Shown one piece after another: positions 1-8,591 of a DNA stretch of 64,000 nucleotides. Position numbers and translations under genes: made by a program. The notes below the pieces were generated by a model. It searched no databases. It had not been told where the DNA came from and worked only from the letters and a program-made list of their open reading frames with translations. Numbering within the stretch: the first letter of the stretch is position 1; each line of letters opens with the position of its first letter. Origin of the DNA: Ustilago trichophora (taxonomy: Eukaryota; Basidiomycota; Ustilaginomycetes; Ustilaginales; Ustilaginaceae); NCBI GenBank assembly GCA_900323505.1, contig OOIN01000034.1, positions 124,001 to 188,000 of the forward strand, read 5' to 3'.

Positions 1-95
1 ACAACACACTTTCGAGCGAGGTGCGGAGGAGAAGTCGACAGTTGTGTTCCCAAGAAGGGGTAATGTGATTGAGTAAGCGGTTATGCAGACAAGTG

Positions 96-2003
96 TTAGG
101 CGCGAATGCGCTCCCTTGCCCATTTCAAACTCTTCTGAATCGCCTCTATCAGTCCAAAGTTCTGCACCGCTTGATCCTTAACCATTCCCTCTTTTCCTCC
201 TTCCTTACCAGCTTCACCGCACCCACTGTCTCCTTTGGAATCAACAGCACTACCCCACCATCCATCCAGCAGCCCCTTCTCTTTCGCCTCGGATCCTCCT
301 GAATGGGATTTAGGCTTGACCTCCCTCCCCCACATATCGTAGCTCACCAGACCTCCCAAAGTGTCCTTCGCCAGGCCATCATCCCAACCGTCCACTCTTT
401 CTCCGGTTCCTCCTTCTCTCTTTTGCACCAAAATAGTCGAGATCTCCCGAACCAACCGCGGCAGAGCCCTCGTATACATTGCACCTAATTCTACGTCCAA
501 TACCATCAACCCCTTCCGCGCAGTGAAGGGAGCCAAATGATTATGTTTGCGGATGAGATCGTTGAGACGTTTGAGTTCGAGTGTGTGATAGGCTCGTTCT
601 CGTTCTTCCCATTCTGCATCTCTATATCGTGTTGCTACGTCGATCAGTTTCTGCTCGCCGGGGGTCCTTGCTGCCGGAATTTCGAGTACAAGTTTCGCCT
701 CGGCTCCCTTCTCCCCCGGTGCTATGGTCGGATCCATCTCCCCTCCTTCTATCGCATTAGCGCCAGAGCTACTCGGCAGAGGCAGCGGCTCCAACCCCTC
801 ACTGAGCGTCCCACTAGTAGTGATCATCCGACTAGCCCGCCTCACCCATCCATCAACCACTCTCCCCCTCCAACTCCCCAACTCGCTTTCCAATTCCATG
901 TTCAACTCTACCCAAGGCGGCGCCGCACCCTGTCTCTTGACAATTCTATTCATAAAGTACTCTTCTCTTGCTAGGAAAGGATTTTTCTCCTCCATGTCTC
1001 GCCGGATTGGCTTTCCGCGTAACTTGTTCTCTTTAAAGAGGCCGGAATCGAGTGCAGCCTTGATGCGTTTTTCGATGACGGAATCCCAGCCCTGTGCATG
1101 GCCAAGTTGAAGTTGAAGGTTTTCGGTGGTGTTGGATAATTCGTCGCCCTTGACTTCTTCCGAAGAGGGGGAAGAGGAGGAGGGGCGAGATAGTTGATAG
1201 TCGAGAACGGAATCTCGTGCACGTAATAGCTTTCCGCGGCGTTCGGCAGTCTTGATCCCTTGTCGCAGCTGTGTCATTGCCTTTGGGTTGTCCAAGGGGA
1301 GAGCAGAGACGTTGACACCTGCCGCTTTGAGCTTACTCCTCAACTCGCTACTAGCTCCACCTTTCCCCACCATACCGCTGCTCGAAGACTTCAGGAACTG
1401 CCCATAGTACACACTAGGGGCATCTTCCGCCGCTCCACTCCCCAACAGATGGGCAGGCCGGACATAAACCGCCCTCCACGGCTTCTGATCTGGCGTCTTG
1501 GGCAGCTTTCTCCCGTCCTCATGCTGCCCTTCTCCGACCGCTGGTTCTACGAACAATTTGCTCCCTTCGTCCAGACTCGAGGCGATGGCACCGGGGGCGG
1601 AAGGTGTTTGGATGCCAGCCCGAATCTTTTCATCCGCAGGATCCTTGCTTTCATCTCCCAATCGGATGCGCAAGGGCTTGTACTTGTCCATGACCATCCG
1701 AAGAACTGTGTCTTGGACACGTTCTTCGCCTGTCCATATTGGGTCGTTGGGATCTTGTGTCCGAGATTGAGCATTTAAGGCTGCTTCTTCTTCCGCTTCT
1801 TGTTGAAGAGCTTCGGCGAGGAGTTTGTCTGCTCCGGTGAGCCCGCTATTGCTCTGCCCTTGCCCGGCCGGATCTGCAGGCCGATTGGAATTGGACGTGG
1901 CGGTGGTGGTCGAGAGAAGTCGAGCAGAACGTAATCGCGATGTTGATGCGATGCTTCGCGAGGCGGGAAAGTGTGGTATGAATCTCGTTCTTGATGCTTT
2001 CAT
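96..2003 (-). CDS. DUF1992 / DNAJC28-like protein, probably mitochondrial
   Basis: A 635-residue protein if translation starts at the ATG at 2003. Seen: residues 1-34 from this Met are rich in Arg/Ser/Thr with no acidic residue, typical of a mitochondrial presequence. A conserved block at about residues 305-372 (VIEKRIKAALDSG, then GKP, NPF and PPWVEL) matches the DUF1992 domain of DnaJ homologue subfamily C member 28. No J-domain HPD motif is visible. Known: DUF1992 proteins are poorly characterised; the human relative has been linked to Golgi/mitochondrial functions. The open frame continues 33 codons upstream to another ATG at 2102, but codons 1-30 of that extension lie inside the transposon at 2013-5313, so 2003 is taken as the native start. 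The insertion leaves only 9 nt of native leader including the target duplication. Family fairly sure, localisation inferred. Confidence 0.75.
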   Translation of the reverse strand: MKASRTRFIPHFPASRSIASTSRLRSARLLSTTTATSNSNRPADPAGQGQSNSGLTGADKLLAEALQQEAEEEAALNAQSRTQDPNDPIWTGEERVQDTVLRMVMDKYKPLRIRLGDESKDPADEKIRAGIQTPSAPGAIASSLDEGSKLFVEPAVGEGQHEDGRKLPKTPDQKPWRAVYVRPAHLLGSGAAEDAPSVYYGQFLKSSSSGMVGKGGASSELRSKLKAAGVNVSALPLDNPKAMTQLRQGIKTAERRGKLLRARDSVLDYQLSRPSSSSPSSEEVKGDELSNTTENLQLQLGHAQGWDSVIEKRIKAALDSGLFKENKLRGKPIRRDMEEKNPFLAREEYFMNRIVKRQGAAPPWVELNMELESELGSWRGRVVDGWVRRASRMITTSGTLSEGLEPLPLPSSSGANAIEGGEMDPTIAPGEKGAEAKLVLEIPAARTPGEQKLIDVATRYRDAEWEERERAYHTLELKRLNDLIRKHNHLAPFTARKGLMVLDVELGAMYTRALPRLVREISTILVQKREGGTGERVDGWDDGLAKDTLGGLVSYDMWGREVKPKSHSGGSEAKEKGLLDGWWGSAVDSKGDSGCGEAGKEGGKEGMVKDQAVQNFGLIEAIQKSLKWARERIRA

Positions 2004-2012
2004 GTCGATACT

Positions 2013-2043
2013 AGGGAGGTTTCGGTCGTCCGTCGTATGGGTG
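2013..2043. repeat. Terminal inverted repeat, copy 1, DUF1992 side
   Basis: Thirty-one bases starting AGGGAGGTTTC, matching the reverse complement of 5155-5185 and of 5283-5313 at about 26 of 31 positions. The invariant centre is GGTCGTCC. Confidence 0.85.
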
Positions 2044-2299
2044 GTGGTCTGGGTTGAAGCTGACAACCCAGACGACGAGGTAGAGATGGTGGTTAAGAGC
2101 ATCGTTTGGGTTGCACACGTTTGAGCTCAGCTTTGAATTAAATAATTTTCAAAGCACGTGATGCATGTGACGCGTCTGTGTGATTATTAAGCATTTCTCA
2201 ACATTAAATCGGGAAATTATAGGGCCAATATCAATGATACACAGATCAACGTGATGGTAGTAGTGCTCGTCGCGATCAGGCACCGTCGGCGTTTATGAA

Positions 2300-3643
2300 A
2301 TGAAGTTGTTTGCTCGGCGTGCATCGACCGGTGTTCCTGACTTCATATACACACCTCGACTCCGTTCGGCACCGGAACGGCCTCGTACTACCATGAACAC
2401 CAATCCTCAGCTTGATCCAGCCCTCGCTCGCCTTCCAGAGTCTCTCAGGCCATCTTTTCTGGCTCTTGAGAGCACGGAAATGGACGAAATGCCCGACATC
2501 GTCGATATGAGCCAGGTCTTTCGCCAACAGATGATGCAACGGCCGTCACTACCTCCCGAATCTCCTAGCAATTCACAAGAGCTACGATATGTACCACAAG
2601 CATCGCAATCACAGTCTGTTGCTCCGTCGCGATCATCTCAGTCTGTGATGTCTGTGCCTGTGTCAATGTCAAGCTCAAGAGGCAACAAGAACCATTGGAC
2701 GCCGGACGATGTTGAAGTGCTCATCCTTGCTGTGCACAATCACAACCCGTACAAGCACAGAACGAACATGGACAAGGGGGCAGCATGGAAACGTGTACTC
2801 GAGGAGGTCAACGTTGTCTTTGTTGGCCTCGGGCAACGTAAGCGATCAATGCAAGGCATCAAGGAGAAGTGGAAGCAAATATATTCGAACCGGAAACATG
2901 AGGATCGCGAGCTCGCTAGCTCTTCCGGCATCGTCGAGCTCCGTTCGGAAATGGAGCGCCTTGTCGACGATGTTATACAGTCGGATGTCGCCTCGTCGTA
3001 CGGACGCATCGCCCGTGAGACTGCTGAACAACATCGACGGCGACTTTCGGAGCTCACTGGCCGTATCCATGGCACGGCGGCCTCACAGTCAATGTCAAGC
3101 CATACTCAGCAGGCGTTATCATCACAAGAAATGCCATCATCTTCACAGCCTGTTGATGAAGAGAGTGATACTTCTCTTGATTCCGTAGCTGGTACGCCCG
3201 CTCGCAAGCGGGCTCGGAATGCAACTCACGAGGCACTGGCAATGATGATTGAGAACGACAAGGAGCAACGACGTGCAGACGAGCGATACCGGTCCAAGTC
3301 TCTCCGTATTCAGCAAGACATGGTTGGCATTGGCTCATCGCTCATCAATGCCGTGACTACAGACATCCGAGACTTGAAGACTCGCTTTGATAGCATGGAG
3401 AACAACATCAATCGTATGGTAAGCTTACTCACGGCACATACAGGACAGCAACCTTCGGCCGGAGCAAGACATCAGCTCATCCCTACCATTGACGAGGAAC
3501 CTCGGACGCCTCAACGTCATCGCGCTGTCTCGATTGATACTTCCGCCTCCATCACTCCCACTCGTGCATCTCCTTCTCGGCGCCGTAGCTCTCGAGCGCC
3601 TTCACAGTCACGCACAGGCAGATACGGTGGCTTTCATAACTAG
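2300..3643 (+). CDS. Transposon-encoded Myb/SANT-like DNA-binding protein, copy 1
   Basis: 447 residues from the ATG at 2300, or 416 from the Met at 2393. Seen: a helix-rich domain at about residues 130-196 beginning NHWTPDDVEVLILAV and ending IKEKWKQIY, with the tryptophan spacing of Myb/SANT-like (trihelix) domains found in the accessory protein of PIF/Harbinger elements. The flanks are Ser/Gln-rich, an Arg/Lys patch (ARKRAR) near residue 303 could be a nuclear signal, and the Arg/Ser-rich tail looks disordered. Known: in this superfamily the Myb-like partner brings the transposase to the nucleus and the element ends. It is transcribed toward the transposase gene, the two stops being about 29 bp apart. 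It differs from the copy-2 protein by seven residues, all from CpG transitions. Confidence 0.85.
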   Translation: MKLFARRASTGVPDFIYTPRLRSAPERPRTTMNTNPQLDPALARLPESLRPSFLALESTEMDEMPDIVDMSQVFRQQMMQRPSLPPESPSNSQELRYVPQASQSQSVAPSRSSQSVMSVPVSMSSSRGNKNHWTPDDVEVLILAVHNHNPYKHRTNMDKGAAWKRVLEEVNVVFVGLGQRKRSMQGIKEKWKQIYSNRKHEDRELASSSGIVELRSEMERLVDDVIQSDVASSYGRIARETAEQHRRRLSELTGRIHGTAASQSMSSHTQQALSSQEMPSSSQPVDEESDTSLDSVAGTPARKRARNATHEALAMMIENDKEQRRADERYRSKSLRIQQDMVGIGSSLINAVTTDIRDLKTRFDSMENNINRMVSLLTAHTGQQPSAGARHQLIPTIDEEPRTPQRHRAVSIDTSASITPTRASPSRRRSSRAPSQSRTGRYGGFHN

Positions 3644-3672
3644 TTATATTCATGTATATACATTCATTGCAA

Positions 3673-4940
3673 TCAAAGAACTTCATTGACCGTGACCTCG
3701 TCGTTGTTGTCTGCATGTTCCGGAGAATTGATACCTGAGCTGTTTTCCGCGGGATTTGTCAAGGCCGTAGAGACGACCACACGTGGCGAGGAGAAGTACT
3801 CCTCAAGCGTCGGAGGATTACATCCCATTGAAATGCTTATCTGATTGCCAATCAAGCATGTCTTTGCATTCCAAAGCAGCGTCGCTACCATCCAGTCCCT
3901 TCCACACGGTGTGAGACCAGTCCGCTGATATTGCTTGTCTCGAAACCTCGGCCATTGCATTGAAACCATTCCGATACCCCATTCAACCGTCGTTCGGTAC
4001 TTACCGAGCACGTGGTTCGTGAGTTCCTGGTTCCTGGTAATGAGATTGCCCTTGAACGGCGATATAATCGCCGGCGAGACGCCGTATGCTTGGTCCCCGT
4101 AGAGATACCTCTGCTCGCCGTCCTCGCCCTTTGCGTTCTCCGCGGCCCAGGCCACGAGGTGAGTCTCAATTACCATATGAGCATCATGCCGGCGTCCATC
4201 AAATGGCGCCGACACAAACAGCAAACCATCGGGCGTGGCAATGAACTGATACTTGAGAGCATGCACACGCTTGTGACCATTATATGCTTCTCGTTGTTCA
4301 TTGATTGGCATTGCAATAGGACGTACAGTACCATCAATGGCACCCCAGAACTGTGGCAAGCGAGTCTTCCTCTCGATGGCCGCCGCGTAGTAATCCAGGC
4401 GCCGCGGACTGAGCAAACGATGACGAGCGCTCGTAACATCGAGCAAGTGACACCACCGTCTGTGTATGAACTCGCTGACTTGATGAATGATACGGCTGCT
4501 TCGACTGTGAGACCATCCAAATTGGCCTTCAAGCGACCGTAGTCGACTGCCTCGAAGCCAGGCCAACAGCATGAGCAATGCCGTCTTGCTATCACTCACA
4601 TCATTCACAGACGTTCTCACTGGATCAGGCAATCTCAAAGCATGATGTATAGCTTCAAATTCGCTGATTGTGAGCCCGAATGTAGACTTGAAGTGAACAT
4701 CATCAAGCTGTGCTTGGATATGATGGTAGTGCTGGGCCGCGAGCCGTGTAGGTGCTCTCCGTCCGAGCACGGAAAGCACTGCAAGTATTCGCCTCCGGCG
4801 TTTTCGATATGCATGAACCGAATTCTCGGCCTGCATGCTTGCGTTTCGAGTCTCGAAGCTCCGTTGACGGACAGGATGGCCGGATAAACAATGGTTAAGG
4901 TTTTGCGGGGTAATAAATATGATGGTAGTACTCACACCAT
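3673..4940 (-). CDS. PIF/Harbinger (HARBI1-like) DDE transposase, copy 1
   Basis: DDE_Tnp_4-type transposase. The uninterrupted frame has no ATG before residue 34 of its open stretch. A 77-nt intron (4859-4935, GTGAGT donor, CTTAAC branch-like site, AG acceptor) would join an upstream ATG (4938-4940) in frame and give 396 residues. Catalytic triad in that numbering: Asp177 in GAIDGT, Asp257 in YGDQAYG and Glu294 in VEWGIG, with the family's usual spacing. Supporting motifs are NGHKRVHALKYQ and FDGRRHDAHM. The N-terminal half contains a helix-turn-helix-like stretch (LRGSRLRSLEGQFGWSHSR). Known: cuts the element at its inverted repeats and makes 3-bp target duplications. The frame is intact, so it may be active. 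The intron is an inference; the alternative is a start at the internal Met (4836). Confidence 0.88.
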
Positions 4941-5041
4941 ACTTTCAAAGGCGACGAAACACACACTTCTTGAGATTCTGCTTCAACACAATAAACATTG
5001 ATTGCTCGGATCCGAACTACAGGCTGAGAAACACGCGACTT

Positions 5042-5085
5042 GGTCGTATGGGTGACCTAGTACGGAGCTGGTCACCCATACGACC
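5042..5085. repeat. Perfect 16-bp subterminal hairpin in transposon copy 1
   Basis: The arms 5042-5057 and 5070-5085 (GGTCGTATGGGTGACC and its reverse complement) flank a 12-nt loop. The motif CGTATGGGTG recurs inside the terminal repeat near 2034, suggesting a transposase or Myb-partner binding site. The same hairpin is present in copy 2 at 34512-34555. Confidence 0.85.
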
Positions 5086-5121
5086 GTCTAGGGGACACAC
5101 TTTTTTCATGCAACACAATCG

Positions 5122-5185
5122 GAGCTCCAATTCATGCATAAGCGAGCTCAAGGTCACCCAGACGATGGACGACCAAAAACTCACT
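5122..5185. repeat. Terminal 64 bp of the element core (inner copy of duplicated end)
   Basis: Runs from GAGCTCCAATTC to AAAACTCACT and contains the inner terminal repeat 5155-5185. It is repeated at 5250-5313 with a single difference, ATG versus ACG, itself a CpG transition. Confidence 0.9.
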
Positions 5186-5249
5186 TATACGTCTAGCGTT
5201 TTGGATCAAATTTTGCTTATTTGTTTCTACGATGACTGTGAAAGCGCGT
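5186..5249. repeat. Captured 64-bp host flank, identical to TRAPPC11 3' flank
   Basis: Read in reverse complement it matches 34348-34411 at all 64 positions. At 34348-34411 this sequence is the DNA between the TRAPPC11 stop codon and transposon copy 2, including the ATA target duplication. Here it is wedged between two copies of the transposon end. Confidence 0.88.
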
Positions 5250-5313
5250 GAGCTCCAATTCACGCATAAGCGAGCTCAAGGTCACCCAGACGATGGACGA
5301 CCAAAAACTCACT
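5250..5313. repeat. Outer duplicate of the transposon end
   Basis: Near-identical copy of 5122-5185. It carries the outer terminal repeat (5283-5313), and its end abuts the ACT target duplication, so this end was the one used for insertion at this site. Confidence 0.88.
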
Positions 5314-5316
5314 ACT

Positions 5317-5650
5317 TTGATGTGAAAGGAAATGATAATTTGTGGTAGAATGGTCGTGAGATGTGGTGGTTAGTGTAATTCTTCCCAAAGTGGAGGAGGA
5401 GGGAGCGTCTTTCCCGCGGCTTCTGCGTTTTGCCACCCTCAGCAAGCTCAATTCAGGGTCCAATTTGCCGAAAGTCGCCGCAAGACGTTCAGATTCACCA
5501 AAGAGTTCCTCTCCTCTCCTCGTCTCGCAACCTCATCTCACTAATCACACAGCACAGATCTCCCACGGCCAGTAAGGATATCTCAAAAGCCAGGGCAAAA
5601 AAAAAAAAATGACCCTCAAGACAGATCTAGGTGTTGACAAAAAACAAAGC
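5317..5650. other. Intergenic stretch between transposon and tRNA-Ser
   Basis: No gene recognised. It probably held the original upstream region of the DUF1992 gene before the transposon arrived. A run of A lies near 5600. Confidence 0.5.
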
Positions 5651-5656
5651 AAAAAA
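5651..5656 (-). terminator. Pol III terminator of tRNA-Ser
   Basis: A run of six A on the + strand (T6 on the transcribed strand) starts about 5 nt beyond the tRNA 3' end, as expected for RNA polymerase III termination. Confidence 0.7.
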
Positions 5657-5660
5657 GAAA

Positions 5661-5778
5661 CGACGCCTACAGGATTTGAACCTATGCTCCCAGAGGGAAT
5701 GGCATATATTGTTGAGTAGAAGTATACTCTAGAATGCAAGATTCTAGTGCCACGCGATAACCACTCCGCCAAAGCGCC
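5661..5778 (-). tRNA. tRNA-Ser(AGA) with intron
   Basis: The 118-nt gene folds as a type II tRNA. The acceptor stem GGCGCTT/AGGCGTC closes with two G-U wobbles and a G discriminator. The D arm is GCG/CGC, the anticodon stem TGGCA/TGCCA, the long variable arm TCCC/GGGA, and the T arm ATAGG-TTCAAAT-CCTGT. The loop CTAGAA gives anticodon AGA (reads UCU/UCC after A34-to-inosine editing). An intron of about 36 nt follows base 37, and its ATTCTAG pairs with the anticodon loop, the usual form for eukaryotic pre-tRNA introns. The box B match GGTTCAAATCC is clear. Confidence 0.93.
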
Positions 5779-5963
5779 ACTTGATGGTACACGTGACCGT
5801 AGACTGCATTTACATACTTGTGTTCTAAATCCTCTCTGCGTCAAGCCTCTCCTTGGCCACGTTGTGTTCCAGTTTCCATCCTCGACAGCTCACAACACAG
5901 CAAAGATAACACAAACTCGGTGTAGGTGACCAGTGGATAAATGGTTGTGCTTTCTTTGCTCTA

Positions 5964-8258
5964 TCACGGCAGAGTTGGAGGCTTCGACACCTCAATAGCA
6001 GGAATAGCGTCTTCGGTCGGTGACAAGGTGTGCAGCTGTGAATCTTCGGGCTTGCTGACCGATTTGCGCAGTCTCAAACCTTTCTGGCTTTCTCCATCTG
6101 TGATAATAGCTGCTTGGCTAACAAATCCAAACCCTTTCCTCGCTTTGCCATTGTTCACAACGAGATCCTCTGCATCCCTGTCTTGGGTGTATTCACTTTC
6201 TTCATTTGTGTGGTGGAGAGATCCGTCTTTGCTGGAGGCAGGGGCGTAACCTTGTTTAGCCCGACGTTGCAGCAGACCTTCGTTGCCAGTGTCGAGCTTT
6301 AGTGCAGAGGTGTTGGCCAGATAGCTGTCGACGGTGGATTCATCCTCGTCATCAGCAGCGTTTCTAGGATCCAACAATGGACGCATGACATGTTTCCAAT
6401 TTCCTGACCAGGTAGACCTTCCGCTTCTCTTCGCTGTTTCAACCTTTCCGCCTGTCCCGGGGGGCAACCCGGGGCTGTGTAAGAGCGTCATGCTCGGATT
6501 TGGACTCATGGGCGGGGCGGTAATCTGCCCTTCGCCCGCAAACAACATTCCTCCGTTGCCATTCATCGGTGTTGGTGGAGGCGGGCAGAACGGGTCTCCC
6601 ATTCCTCCACCCGTCGCCAACCAATTCGGCCCCGGATGTGTGGCCAACAAACTCTCCCATTGCCTCGCCAGCCCTTCGGCGTCTCTGAACACGACCCCGT
6701 TCCACCGATCCCTGACCAATTCGTCCAAGCAGCTAAAGTCCAGCGCGCATACGGGTAATCCGCACCCTAGCATATCGACCACTTTCATCGGCAAATCCAA
6801 GCCTGAGCTCGAGGTGTGCAGCGAGACACCGACATCTGCCGATCCCAACAAGAGAGGGTAATCTTCGGTTTCGAGCCAGGCCGTTCGAATCCGGACAAAA
6901 CGCCATTTCTCGGTGGTCTCAAGATGAGCGATTTCCGCAAGGTAGCGGGCGCGGAGCTCACCTTTACCTGTGACGATTATGAGGAGTTTGGGAAGGGAAG
7001 AGGCGGGTTCGTGGGGTAAAGTAGAGGTGCGAAGGACTCCGAGGGATGGGCGACGGCGTTCCTTGGACGTGCGGATGGGATCAGAGTCGCTATAGGAGAA
7101 GTGGGAAGTGGTTGAGGAGGAACAAGAGGGGGAGATGGGAGACAGGGTACTGGTGTTGTCGCCGGTGCTGCTGCGGGAATGCATGGGAGAGGCGGTTTGA
7201 GAAGCAGCAGGTTCCAAGAGTAGTCGAGCTCGGTACTCGTACAGTCGAGCGGCACGAAGGAGAAGTCCGAAATCTTCATCGGCAGTCCATGACGTAGAAC
7301 TAACGACAAGTGCTGGTCGATCTTGTCTCCACTGCAGCCCGGCTTCCCCTTCCTGTTTGGCTTCCTCGGGTTCCTTTTGCTTCTTACCGGCTTCATCTCC
7401 CTCTTTCTGTATCCACTCGGTGAACGGCGTCGACTCGGGAAAGTTGTACTCCGGCAGCCAATCCTCGCCCACACTCGGCTGCAGCTGAGGTATTAACTTG
7501 CCCAACAACCTATGCGATTCCGCCAGGTTCGTCCTTCTGAAATGCGCCGGAGGTCGATCATGCAACACTTTTTTCTCGCCTTCCAGCCTCCAATTCAAGT
7601 CCAAATGATTCTTCATCGCCTCTGTAACAAACAGATGCGCATACGCTTTCCTCCCACTCCACCTCTCCAACCATTCGGCCAATCTGACTAGTTTGCTCTT
7701 CTCTCCCAACCTCAGAGCCAAGATGGTGTATGCGAGGTTATGCCAGTCGATTATGACTCGCGCTTTGACCAGTGCTGCGGCTGCTTTGACGACGAGAAGC
7801 GTGGGGAGTGCGGGTGGCGTTTGAACGAGTACTACCTCGGGTGGGGGGTGGACCTGGGTCGTAAGCTCGACAAAAAGGGATACTGCTTGGAGGAGGAGTT
7901 TGAACGGGGCTACTGCGATGAACGCTGCTCGGGGTAGCCGGGAGATCCATGAAGGCGGTGTGCGAAGGTGATGTTGGCGGATGGAGGATCGCTGGAGAGC
8001 GAGGGGAAGCGTGGAACCAGGATAACCGACAATAGCGACTTTCCAGCCTTCATTGGCGAGCGATTCGACGTGGAAGCACATGCGAGGACTCCGACCTATA
8101 TCTCCCAACACCACCACGGCTGCTGAACGACCCAAACATGCTTTCGAAGAGGAACGCAAAGACGACCGATAGCCGGAAATGTAAAGACAGAGACAGAGCA
8201 ACGCAACCACCGGAAAGAGGACGGCGCAGAACGTGAGTAGGACCAGCCAGAGGAGCAT
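5964..8258 (-). CDS. ALG1: Alg1 chitobiosyldiphosphodolichol beta-mannosyltransferase
   Basis: 764 residues from the ATG at 8258. Adds the first mannose to GlcNAc2-PP-dolichol on the cytosolic face of the ER in N-glycan assembly (family GT33). Seen: an N-terminal membrane anchor (residues 1-30), the hallmark VVVLGDIGRSPRM (about 48-60), VIIDWHNLAY (about 168-177), FVTEAM, the nucleotide-sugar region STSWTADEDFG, and the C-terminal motif GLDLPMKVVDMLGCGLPV (about 486-503). The protein is longer than the usual 450-500 residues because of a low-complexity Ser-rich insert at about 350-420 and a poorly conserved tail of over 200 residues after the catalytic part. The call is firm; the role of the extra segments is unknown. 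Confidence 0.93.
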   Translation of the reverse strand: MLLWLVLLTFCAVLFPVVALLCLCLYISGYRSSLRSSSKACLGRSAAVVVLGDIGRSPRMCFHVESLANEGWKVAIVGYPGSTLPLALQRSSIRQHHLRTPPSWISRLPRAAFIAVAPFKLLLQAVSLFVELTTQVHPPPEVVLVQTPPALPTLLVVKAAAALVKARVIIDWHNLAYTILALRLGEKSKLVRLAEWLERWSGRKAYAHLFVTEAMKNHLDLNWRLEGEKKVLHDRPPAHFRRTNLAESHRLLGKLIPQLQPSVGEDWLPEYNFPESTPFTEWIQKEGDEAGKKQKEPEEAKQEGEAGLQWRQDRPALVVSSTSWTADEDFGLLLRAARLYEYRARLLLEPAASQTASPMHSRSSTGDNTSTLSPISPSCSSSTTSHFSYSDSDPIRTSKERRRPSLGVLRTSTLPHEPASSLPKLLIIVTGKGELRARYLAEIAHLETTEKWRFVRIRTAWLETEDYPLLLGSADVGVSLHTSSSGLDLPMKVVDMLGCGLPVCALDFSCLDELVRDRWNGVVFRDAEGLARQWESLLATHPGPNWLATGGGMGDPFCPPPPTPMNGNGGMLFAGEGQITAPPMSPNPSMTLLHSPGLPPGTGGKVETAKRSGRSTWSGNWKHVMRPLLDPRNAADDEDESTVDSYLANTSALKLDTGNEGLLQRRAKQGYAPASSKDGSLHHTNEESEYTQDRDAEDLVVNNGKARKGFGFVSQAAIITDGESQKGLRLRKSVSKPEDSQLHTLSPTEDAIPAIEVSKPPTLP

Positions 8259-8591
8259 CTTGGGCAAGAGTAGGTTGCGGTGCTCTCACCACATTCTGTG
8301 GAATATATCGAAGCGTGAAGGTGTGAGATGCAGGTGGCGCTGGTATAAGGGGAGGAATGAAGGGTGAGAGGTATAGGAGGTTCAAGCGAACATGTAACTG
8401 AAGGGAGGCAAGTGTTGGTCTCTGCACGCGGCTAATTGGGAATACAAGAGTGTTTGAATTTGGCCGTGCGCAATTTGTATTTTCGCACCGGTTTGACAGC
8501 GACTGCTTTCTTCTTGTCCTCCCTTCACCGTTACAATCACCATCATATTCTCATTCAATCACATCAAAACCGCCGACATAACTTGCCCAAG

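Larger units (their letters stand above)
2013..5313 (-). mobile_element. PIF/Harbinger-type DNA transposon, copy 1, with captured flank and duplicated end
   Basis: The insertion is bounded by 3-bp direct repeats ACT (2010-2012 and 5314-5316). It has imperfect 31-bp terminal inverted repeats sharing the core GGTCGTCC. The core 2013-5185 (3173 bp) carries two convergent genes, a Myb/SANT-like DNA-binding protein (+) and a DDE transposase (-), the usual two-gene layout of PIF/Harbinger elements. Core positions pair with copy 2 by the rule x + y = 39597, with no net insertion or deletion. Beyond the core lie 64 bp (5186-5249) identical to the TRAPPC11 3' flank at 34348-34411, and then a second copy of the terminal 64 bp (5250-5313). 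Both genes are open, so the insertion looks young. It sits just upstream of the DUF1992 gene. Confidence 0.9.

Noticed and set aside
2003..2102. ATG at 2102 as the native start of the DUF1992 gene
   Set aside because: The first 30 codons lie in transposon sequence that also occurs at 37495-37584 next to an unrelated locus.
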